The notes beneath the pieces are model-generated. The model was not told where the DNA came from and did no database searches. It saw only the letters and a list, made by a program, of their open reading frames with translations. 8,711 bases of DNA from Candidatus Brocadiales bacterium (GTDB lineage: Bacteria; Planctomycetota; Brocadiia; Brocadiales; Bathyanammoxibiaceae). The stretch spans positions 1 to 8,711 of the forward strand of contig JAUQZZ010000085.1 in NCBI GenBank assembly GCA_030586765.1. Direction: 5' to 3'. Both the position numbers and the translations under genes were made by a program. Below are positions 1-5,166 of this stretch, piece by piece (the stretch's first letter is position 1; every line of letters begins with the position of its first letter).

Positions 1-1
1 T

Positions 2-733
2 TCCAGAGAGGGTAATTACCTATTAATGAACCGTCGTATAGCCCCTCCAGAGGGTAGGATACACAAGATAGAGAAAGACCTCTCCTTACTGAGCGCCCTG
101 GGTATTAGAAAACCTACCTATGAACCCACCTCCCCCAGTGTCTCCACTCAGGACAGGGATTATATATCGCAGTTCCTGAGCCTTCGAGGAAAGGGCACTG
201 GTCCATTAGTAGTTATCCACCCAGGAACGAGCGACTTCGGTGCCTTCAAGCGCTGGCCTTCCCAGCACTATGCCCGTCTGGGGGATATGCTGGTTAGAGA
301 ACTAGGGGCACAGGTGGTCATCAGTTGGGGGCCTTCAGAGTTACCTATTGCAGAGGATATACTGGGGGGCATGAAGGAGGGAGGCTTTCTAGCACCCAGG
401 ACCCTCACCCTGGGCCAGCTCACCAGCCTCATCAGTCACTCAGACCTCTTTATCAGCGGGGACACAGGACCCATGCATATTGCCTCCCTGCTGGGTGTGC
501 CCCAGGTAGCTATCTTCGGACCCAAAGACCCTGTAATCTATGGGCCTTATAATGGAAATGCTGTAGTAGTAAGAAAAGACCTGGAGTGCAGCCCCTGCAC
601 CAAGAGGAGCTGTGACCATGTTACCTGCATAACCTCGATTAGCCCCGAGGAGGTCTTTGTTGCGGCAAAAAGATTACTGACCAGGCATGCTCATACTAGA
701 ACTGCCGAGCAAGCTCGGCCCCTACAGACGTAA
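2..733 (+). CDS. Glycosyltransferase family 9 (heptosyltransferase-like), 5' truncated by window edge
   Basis: This is the C-terminal part of an ADP-heptose:LPS heptosyltransferase-type GT9 enzyme, which adds a sugar from a nucleotide-activated donor to the lipopolysaccharide core at the inner membrane. The frame is open back to base 2 (SREGNYLL before the first ATG at 26), so that ATG is very likely internal and the N-terminal acceptor domain lies outside the window. Numbering from ATG 26, the donor-binding Rossmann half shows the HPGTS strand end (65-69), the KRWP motif (75-78) and the family signature GDTGPMHIAS (145-154), followed by VAIFGPKDP. A cysteine cluster (C188, C191, C196, C201) precedes the usual ISPEEV helix, as in many GT9 proteins. 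The last residues (about TAEQARPLQT) are encoded by a palindromic repeat and look acquired. The exact sugar and acceptor cannot be told; O-antigen or other heptosyltransferases are possible. Confidence 0.9.
   Translation, partial: SREGNYLLMNRRIAPPEGRIHKIEKDLSLLSALGIRKPTYEPTSPSVSTQDRDYISQFLSLRGKGTGPLVVIHPGTSDFGAFKRWPSQHYARLGDMLVRELGAQVVISWGPSELPIAEDILGGMKEGGFLAPRTLTLGQLTSLISHSDLFISGDTGPMHIASLLGVPQVAIFGPKDPVIYGPYNGNAVVVRKDLECSPCTKRSCDHVTCITSISPEEVFVAAKRLLTRHAHTRTAEQARPLQT
704..725 (-). repeat. GTAG-headed REP-like palindrome at the 3' end of the GT9 gene
   Basis: A perfect 7-bp inverted repeat, GCCGAGC (704-710) and GCTCGGC (713-719) around AA, is followed by CC and CTAC (722-725). Read on the minus strand it is GTAG-GG-hairpin, the layout of REP elements recognised by RAYT transposases. 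It lies inside the reading frame, six bases before the stop codon. There is no T-run after it, so an intrinsic terminator is unlikely. No RAYT gene is in the window. Three other elements with the same layout occur at 4220-4241, 4265-4287 and 8052-8073. Confidence 0.6.
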
Positions 734-838
734 ACCTCACCCGCAGGACAATAGCCCCCGCACTACCCTTTTTGGATATAGACTACCCTCTATACGGGCC
801 TGTCTCTCTTCTAGTTCTGGCATAGGTTAATTTATAGC

Positions 839-2047
839 CTAAAGCCACGCAGCACTCTTAGACCTTAAGAAATAATCCATAAGCTTATCGCCCTTCTTAA
901 AGCTAAGCCCTGTGCTGAGGGCGTTCGCCTCGGTGAAGGTCAGTCCGGAGCCAGGCCCTACTCCTGTGCCACAAAGGGCAAAGGGCACTGGCTCATCGGA
1001 GTGGGTCCGCTTCTGAATGACTGTATAGTGGTCGGGCAGTAATAGCACTCTATACTCTCCGTATCCTTTCAGCGCCTCTAGCAAGGGGCCGGTAATATGG
1101 GTGTCAATATTCTCTATGGCCCTTATCTTTTCCCTGGCGTCACCCATGTGGGAGGCCTCGTCAGGGGCCTCTACATGCACTAGAACTAGGTCATGAGTCT
1201 TCAGGGCCTCCACTGCGTAGTGGCCCTTTGCCCTATAATCGGTATCCAGGTACCCCGTGGCCCCTGGAACATTTATAATATCCCAGCCCAGATAGCGTGC
1301 CAGCCCCTTTATCAGGTCCACGGCCGTAATAACAGCACCACTATCCACGCCGTACTTCTCACGGAAGGTGGGTAGGGAGGGGCTCTTACCCTGTCCCCAC
1401 AGCCATATCATATTGGCGGGTGGCTTACCTATGCTTATCCTCTCGCGATTTAGTTCGTGCCTAGCTAGCAGGGACCTTGCCGCTTCCATAACCTTTATCA
1501 AGAGCTTGCTGCCTCTACCCTTGGGCAGGTTTTCCGCAATGGGCTTACCCATAATATCATGGGGTGGTACACACCTCACCTTCATATCCACAGGCCCCTT
1601 GTAAAGCATAATGTTTCTATAGCTATTGCCTGCATAAAAATGGATGTAGGGGTCTGAGAGTCTTTTTTCGAGAAAGGCTATAAATATCTGGGCCTCTTTT
1701 GTAGAGATGTGGCCGGCGCTAAAATCTTCCAGGATACTGTCCCTGGCTGTTATCAAGTTGCAGCGGAAGGCCCAGTCCCTCGGCCCTAGCTCAATCCCTA
1801 GATTAGATGCCTCCAGGGGTGCCCTACCAGTATAGTATTTCTTGGGATTGTAGCCTAAAAGGCAGAGGGTAGCGATATCGCTTCCAGGACTAAAACCTCT
1901 TGGAATGGTCTGGGCCGTTCCTATCTGGCCCAGGGTGGCTATGGAGTCGGCATGGGGTGTCCTAGCCGCCTCCAGGGGGGTCTTTCCCCCTAGTTCCTCC
2001 AGAGGGTAATCTGACGCACCGTCGGCAATGATAATAGCGTATTTCAT
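839..2047 (-). CDS. apgM: Cofactor-independent phosphoglycerate mutase, archaeal-type ApgM family
   Basis: A 402-residue member of the alkaline-phosphatase superfamily, ApgM family (COG3635), whose members interconvert 3- and 2-phosphoglycerate in cytosolic glycolysis/gluconeogenesis. Visible family features are the N-terminal metal-binding D9-G10, the LGGKTPLEAARTP stretch (19-31), GSD (55-57) with the likely nucleophile S56, LGYNP and YYTGRAPLEA (71-80), RCNLIT (95-100), a metal-ligand region VEAPDEASHMGD (292-303), and PDH (338-340) followed by THSDEPVPF (348-356). Length is normal (about 400). The start is supported by AAAGGAG eight or nine bases upstream of ATG. The nearest subfamily question is whether it belongs to the related group once proposed to act as homoserine kinase (TIGR02535), which shares the same N-terminal motifs; no threonine-biosynthesis genes are adjacent to decide this. 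It is transcribed alone, convergent with the GT9 gene and divergent from parA. The 105-bp gap before the GT9 gene (734-838) shows no clear terminator or gene. Confidence 0.85.
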   Translation of the reverse strand: MKYAIIIADGASDYPLEELGGKTPLEAARTPHADSIATLGQIGTAQTIPRGFSPGSDIATLCLLGYNPKKYYTGRAPLEASNLGIELGPRDWAFRCNLITARDSILEDFSAGHISTKEAQIFIAFLEKRLSDPYIHFYAGNSYRNIMLYKGPVDMKVRCVPPHDIMGKPIAENLPKGRGSKLLIKVMEAARSLLARHELNRERISIGKPPANMIWLWGQGKSPSLPTFREKYGVDSGAVITAVDLIKGLARYLGWDIINVPGATGYLDTDYRAKGHYAVEALKTHDLVLVHVEAPDEASHMGDAREKIRAIENIDTHITGPLLEALKGYGEYRVLLLPDHYTVIQKRTHSDEPVPFALCGTGVGPGSGLTFTEANALSTGLSFKKGDKLMDYFLRSKSAAWL

Positions 2048-2071
2048 GCCCCAAACTCCTTTAGGACCATT

Positions 2072-2097
2072 TTTATATAACCCCCCTTTCTTGTCAA
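2072..2097 (-). promoter_or_regulatory. Putative sigma-70-type promoter for apgM
   Basis: On the minus strand a perfect TTGACA (2097-2092) is followed after about 14 bases by TATAAA (2077-2072) inside an AT-rich run. An alternative -10 a few bases further on would give a 16-bp spacer. The spacing is short and the start site would fall just ahead of the Shine-Dalgarno sequence, so the transcript leader would be very short. The -35 box is back to back with an outward-facing TTGACA of the parA side, 13 bp away. Confidence 0.35.
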
Positions 2098-2110
2098 CAC
2101 TTAAAAAATC

Positions 2111-2137
2111 TTGACATTGCCCTAATCTTGTGATAAA
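2111..2137 (+). promoter_or_regulatory. Putative promoter for the parA-ltaE operon
   Basis: A perfect TTGACA (2111-2116) is followed by a 15-bp spacer and GATAAA (2132-2137), with TG at 2129-2130 in the extended -10 position. It faces parA and would give a leader of roughly 270 nt containing two hairpins. The spacer is shorter than the ideal 17 bp. Confidence 0.4.
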
Positions 2138-2174
2138 AACCCCTTTTCAAGAGGGATGAAAGGGGTCCTGATAT

Positions 2175-2210
2175 AAGCCGCAAGACCTGTGGACACTTTA
2201 GCGGTTTTTT
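2175..2210 (+). terminator. Terminator-like hairpin with T6 in the parA leader (possible attenuator)
   Basis: AAGCCGC (2175-2181) pairs with GCGGTTT (2201-2207) with one G-U pair, the inner AAG (2182-2184) can pair with CTT (2196-2198), and the 3' arm runs into six T residues (2205-2210). That is the form of a rho-independent terminator on the plus strand. No plus-strand gene lies upstream to be terminated, so its position between the putative promoter and parA suggests premature termination control. The loop is large and the stem is short, so this is tentative. Confidence 0.35.
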
Positions 2211-2411
2211 GATTAGTATACTGTTGTCCGTTACGAACTCACTATACCTTGACAAGCTCTCCCTTGCGACACGTTCCTCCACCTCTATAATCCTTGCCTT
2301 CTCCTCAGTCCATCAAGATATTGTGATTATAAGTAACCTCGTAAACCCTATCTTATCCCTCAAGAAACTTTTCGTGCCGGGGAGACCTTTGATAGTGGAG
2401 CCCTATAAGGC

Positions 2412-3191
2412 ATGAGGCGTATTGCCCTTGCAAACCAAAAAGGCGGTGTGGCCAAGACCACCACGGCCATAAACCTCGGGGCCTGCCTGGCAGAACTGGG
2501 TAAAAAAGTTCTGCTCATAGACCTGGACCCCCAGGCCAACCTAAGCTCCTGGATGGGTGTAGGCTCTGAGAGTACAGAAAGGTCTATCTACCACGTCCTC
2601 TTAGGAGAGGCCGAACTAAAAGAGGTCCTCACGGACTCTAAGGTAAAAGGTCTCTGGCTTGCCCCTGCCACAGTAGAACTGGCAGGAGCAGAAAAGATAC
2701 TGGCTAACGAGGTGGGAAGGGATATTATCTTAAAACAAAAACTCGACCACCTGGTAGAGGACTATGATTATCTTTTCATGGACTGCCCACCTTCTTTAGG
2801 CATTATTACTATTAATGCCTTAACCGCCGCAAGAGAGGTCTTCATCCCTGTAGAGACCAAGATACTGGCCCTCAACGGCCTGGTAACCCTTATTAACACC
2901 ATACAACTTGTAAAAGAGAGGCTTAACCCCTCACTAGAGGTAACGGGTATCATTGCCTGTATGTTTGATAGCAGAACAAACCTGAGCAGGGAGGTGGTGG
3001 AAAAGCTCCGGGCACGCTTTGACAAGATAGTCTTTAAGACCTTGATTAGGGATAGTGTTAGACTAGCAGAGTGCCCCATCTCGGGCCTCCCCATCCACCT
3101 TTATGCCCCAGGTAGCCACGGTGCAGAGGATTACATGAACCTTGCAAAGGAGATTATAGGAGGAGAAAAGGAAAGGCCAACATGCAAATAG
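2412..3191 (+). CDS. parA: Orphan ParA/Soj-family ATPase
   Basis: A 259-residue cytosolic P-loop ATPase of the ParA/MinD superfamily, chromosomal Soj type. These proteins dimerise on ATP, bind DNA non-specifically and position chromosomes, plasmids or large cargoes. The deviant Walker A motif KGGVAKTT lies at 10-17 with the signature lysine K10 and the P-loop K15. Walker A' is LIDLDPQ (35-41) with D37, and Walker B is FMDCPP (122-127) with D124. The C-terminal part has the typical RDSVRLAE (213-220), GLPIHLY and GSHGAEDY segments, including arginines in the region that contacts DNA in Soj. Length is normal and there is no N-terminal helix-turn-helix domain as in plasmid type Ia ParA. A GGAG sequence 10 bases before ATG supports the start. 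The next gene is not parB but a threonine aldolase overlapping it by 10 bp, so the partner and cargo are unknown. Another MinD-like role is possible. Confidence 0.92.
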   Translation: MRRIALANQKGGVAKTTTAINLGACLAELGKKVLLIDLDPQANLSSWMGVGSESTERSIYHVLLGEAELKEVLTDSKVKGLWLAPATVELAGAEKILANEVGRDIILKQKLDHLVEDYDYLFMDCPPSLGIITINALTAAREVFIPVETKILALNGLVTLINTIQLVKERLNPSLEVTGIIACMFDSRTNLSREVVEKLRARFDKIVFKTLIRDSVRLAECPISGLPIHLYAPGSHGAEDYMNLAKEIIGGEKERPTCK

Positions 3192-4228
3192 TAGACATCA
3201 GGAGTGATACCGTAACAAAACCCACCCCAAGGATGCTAGAGGCTATGGTAAAGGCAGAGGTGGGGGACGATGGATATGGTGAAGACCCCACGGTGAATAA
3301 ATTGGAAGAGATGGCCGCAGAAAGATTGGGAAAAGAGGCTGGCCTCTTCCTATCCAGCGGAACCATGGCCAACCTGGTAGCCGTGCTAGTGCATACGCGA
3401 CCCGGAGACGCAGTGATATGCGATGAAAATGCCCATCTGAATAGACTCACTATGGGAGGGACCACCGCCTTTGCTGGGGTATACATCTACACCCAGAAGA
3501 CAGACCGCCTGGGCCGATTGAATCCTCAAGATATAGAATCCACCCTGGACCTAGACCCACGCTTTCCCAGGGCTTCACTCGTAGTAATGGAGAATACCAA
3601 TAACTGGGGTGGGGGCACGACCATCAGCCCCAAGGAAACCAAAAAGATAGCAGAGATAGCCAAAAAAGGTAGCCTCCGATTTCACATTGATGGCGCAAGG
3701 GTCTTCAACTCAGCCTTGGCCCAGGGTGTAAATGTCAAGGAATTGACCAAGGACTGTGATAGCGTCATGTTTTGCCTCTCCAAGAGCCTATGCTGTCCAG
3801 CGGGGTCTATCCTGGCTGGCTCAAGGGAATTCATAAAGGAGGCCCGTCGTGTAAGAAGGATGCTAGGCGGGGGCATGCGGCAGGTAGGGGTACTGGCTGC
3901 CTGTGGCATCGTGGCCCTGGAGGAGATGATAGACAGACTGAAAGAGGATCACAAAAAGGCCCGCCGCCTGGCCGAGGGGCTTGCCAGGATTAAACCAGGT
4001 ATGGTAGACCTGGAGACCATCCAGACCAACATTGTATGCTTTGAGTTCAAAAACGCTAGGCTAGGTTGCAGAGAATTGGTAAAAATTTTAGCAGAAAAAG
4101 GGGTACGAACCATACACCTTCAAAATAACCGTGGCAGGATGGTTACCCACAAAGACGTTACTATGGAAGATATTGATTATGCCCTGGAGGTCATAGAATC
4201 AGCAATTTCCAAGTTCAACGCACCCTGA
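3182..4228 (+). CDS. ltaE: Low-specificity L-threonine aldolase (PLP-dependent)
   Basis: A 348-residue fold-type I PLP enzyme that cleaves L-threonine or L-allo-threonine to glycine and acetaldehyde in the cytosol. The N-terminal RSDTVTKPT (7-15) and the GDDGYGEDPT segment (28-37) are diagnostic of threonine aldolases. SSGTMAN (58-64) binds the PLP phosphate, H85 in DENAHL is the ring-stacking histidine, HIDGAR (168-173) supplies the PLP-nitrogen aspartate D170, and K201 in CLSKSL is the Schiff-base lysine. GGGMRQ (229-234) and RMVTHKDV (319-326) match the substrate-carboxylate region. Length is normal. The ATG lies inside the end of parA in another frame, with GGAAAGG just upstream, so the two genes are very likely co-translated. 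The TGA lies in the loop of a REP-like hairpin, so the last residues (APx end) are supplied by the repeat. Its product glycine is the substrate of the convergent gcv operon. Confidence 0.92.
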   Translation: MQIVDIRSDTVTKPTPRMLEAMVKAEVGDDGYGEDPTVNKLEEMAAERLGKEAGLFLSSGTMANLVAVLVHTRPGDAVICDENAHLNRLTMGGTTAFAGVYIYTQKTDRLGRLNPQDIESTLDLDPRFPRASLVVMENTNNWGGGTTISPKETKKIAEIAKKGSLRFHIDGARVFNSALAQGVNVKELTKDCDSVMFCLSKSLCCPAGSILAGSREFIKEARRVRRMLGGGMRQVGVLAACGIVALEEMIDRLKEDHKKARRLAEGLARIKPGMVDLETIQTNIVCFEFKNARLGCRELVKILAEKGVRTIHLQNNRGRMVTHKDVTMEDIDYALEVIESAISKFNAP

Positions 4229-4287
4229 AGGGTGCGGCTACAAAGAAATTTTATCACAAACTATGTAGCCGCAGGCTTTAGCCTGCG
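4220..4287. repeat. Inverted pair of GTAG-headed REP-like palindromes (BIME-like)
   Basis: Two hairpins face each other between the convergent ltaE and lipM-like genes. The first, on the minus strand, is GTAG (4241-4238), CC, then GCACCCT/AGGGTGC (4220-4235) around a 2-base loop. The second, on the plus strand, is GTAG (4265-4268) then CGCAGGC/GCCTGCG (4270-4276, 4281-4287) around TTTA. Because both begin GTAGCCGC, they also form an outer inverted repeat, GCGGCTAC (4234-4241) with GTAGCCGC (4265-4272), separated by an AT-rich 23-bp spacer. Paired REPs in opposite orientation are the layout of bacterial interspersed mosaic elements. Neither hairpin is followed by a T-run, so intrinsic termination is not evident. 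Confidence 0.65.
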
Positions 4288-4294
4288 TTATCCG

Positions 4295-4984
4295 CTAGGG
4301 TCTCTTATAATTCCACTCCCTACGGCTGTACTTCTCCTCCCTTAGTCTTAAAGCAAGGGCCTCTTCTTCCTCACTAAAGGGACTCTCCACGAATCTCACC
4401 GCCACCTCCATCTCCAAAGCCTTCACCATAGCGGCTACCAGTTCATCTAATATAAGGCCTTCCTTGAGAACTAGGTAGCCCTGAAGGAGGGTTACCCCTT
4501 GAGAGCGCCTTGCAGCAAAGCCTGCCACCTTTCTGCCGTCGTACAGGACATCCCCTGGCAAGATGCTGGCGACACAAAGAGGGGAATTGCCCTGTCCGCC
4601 TCCTGTGGAGAGTCTTGCAGTAACCCCGACTGACTCCAGGGCACCTCTAATGCTCCTACCAAGGAGGTGATAAAAAGAGGTGATTGCCTGGGAAGAAAGG
4701 TGGTGAGGCTCGCTCATTACAAGGGAGTAACTAGGCCCTCCATCGTGGAGCACCGCCTGACCGCCTGTGGGTCTTCGGACTATATCCACCTGGCCTTCTT
4801 CCATCCCTAGAAAGTTGAGGACATGGGAGACCATTTGAGAGTATCCCAGGGAAAGGGACGGCCTTTTCCATGTGTATATCCTAAAGGTGGGGATACGGAA
4901 GGCCCTTGCTAAGGCCTCGTCTATGGCCATATTCAGGCAGGCCTCTCCAGGAGGGCCCTTTATCAGCCTCCACTCCTTTTTAAT
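4295..4984 (-). CDS. lipM: LipM/LplA-family lipoyl or octanoyl transferase, probable ATT start
   Basis: A cofactor transferase of the BPL/LplA/LipB superfamily that attaches octanoate or lipoate to a lysine of lipoyl domains, here most likely the operon's own GcvH. Numbering from the ATG at 4930 (211 residues), RRPTGG (52-57) and VLHDGGPSYS (60-69) form the acyl/ATP pocket and GRKVAG (132-137) carries the conserved lysine K134. C119 sits 15 residues before that lysine, the same offset as the catalytic cysteine of Bacillus subtilis LipM as I recall that sequence, and the C-terminus EWNYKR also matches LipM. This favours octanoyl-ACP:protein transfer over ATP-dependent lipoate ligation, but not decisively. 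The ATG 4930 is probably internal: upstream in frame the DNA encodes EWRLIKGPPGEACLN, the typical family N-terminus, and the frame stays open to a TAG at 5051-5053. It contains no ATG, GTG or TTG. An ATT at 4984-4982, six bases after GGGAG, would give 229 residues beginning MKKEWRLI. It is the last gene of the gcv operon, about 180 bp after gcvPB. Confidence 0.85.
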   Translation of the reverse strand: MKKEWRLIKGPPGEACLNMAIDEALARAFRIPTFRIYTWKRPSLSLGYSQMVSHVLNFLGMEEGQVDIVRRPTGGQAVLHDGGPSYSLVMSEPHHLSSQAITSFYHLLGRSIRGALESVGVTARLSTGGGQGNSPLCVASILPGDVLYDGRKVAGFAARRSQGVTLLQGYLVLKEGLILDELVAAMVKALEMEVAVRFVESPFSEEEEALALRLREEKYSRREWNYKRP

Positions 4985-5040
4985 AACTATCTCCCGAGAC
5001 CTCTGCGAAGACGGTGATAGGTTTTCTAACTTTTTAATAT

Positions 5041-5065
5041 CTTGAGCTACCTAAAGTAGCTTAAG
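5041..5065. repeat. Imperfect 10-bp stem hairpin
   Basis: CTTGAGCTAC (5041-5050) and GTAGCTTAAG (5056-5065) form a stem with one G-T mismatch pair around CTAAA. It lies between gcvPB and the lipM-like gene and contains the TAG that closes the lipM frame upstream. On the minus strand it is followed by an A/T-rich stretch but no T-run, so a terminator is not clear. Confidence 0.45.
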
Positions 5066-5066
5066 T

Positions 5067-5143
5067 CCCCCTCCCTTGATGGGAGGGGAAAGGGGAGGGT
5101 GGTATTCACCCCCACCCTCACCCTCCCCCATCAAGGGGGAGGG
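5067..5143. repeat. GC-rich double inverted repeat between gcvPB and lipM-like gene
   Basis: Two strand-asymmetric C-run/G-run palindromes with the same core sit in opposite orientation: CCCCTCCC-TTGAT-GGGAGGGG (5068-5088) and CCCTCCCCC-ATCAA-GGGGGAGGG (5121-5143). The central part also pairs (GGGGAGGGTGG around 5092-5102 with CCCACCCTC around 5111-5119). The whole block can fold as two hairpins or one long cruciform. Similar C-rich dispersed repeats are frequent in intergenic regions of many bacteria. It separates lipM from the rest of the operon and could reduce downstream expression. Confidence 0.6.
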
Positions 5144-5166
5144 AATTTATGGCATCCTACTTTTTT

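Larger units (their letters stand above)
2048..2411. other. Divergent intergenic region apgM / parA, no confirmed gene
   Basis: This 364-bp gap holds the back-to-back promoter boxes, an 8-bp stem hairpin (ACCCCTTT 2139-2146 with AAAGGGGT 2159-2166), a terminator-like hairpin (2175-2210), and about 200 bp of undetermined sequence. A plus-strand frame from a TTG at 2209 stays open for 68 codons and its TGA (2413-2415) overlaps the parA ATG, but it has no Shine-Dalgarno and no recognisable domain. The minus strand of the same stretch carries charged, coding-like peptide segments in more than one frame (2415 down to about 2095), interrupted by stops, which could be a decayed gene. I do not call either as a gene. 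Confidence 0.5.

Noticed and set aside
2094..2282. 62-codon minus-strand open frame
   Set aside because: It overlaps the divergent promoter boxes and both leader hairpins, and lacks a convincing Shine-Dalgarno.
2412..3191. Plasmid partition locus or replication origin
   Set aside because: There is no parB, no parS-like repeats and no rep gene nearby, and the surroundings are housekeeping genes.
4270..4287. Intrinsic terminator for ltaE or the gcv operon
   Set aside because: The stem is strong but no T-run follows on either strand; the GTAG head fits a REP-like element better.
5068..5143. CRISPR array
   Set aside because: There are only two palindromic units, in opposite orientation, with no regular spacers and no cas genes.
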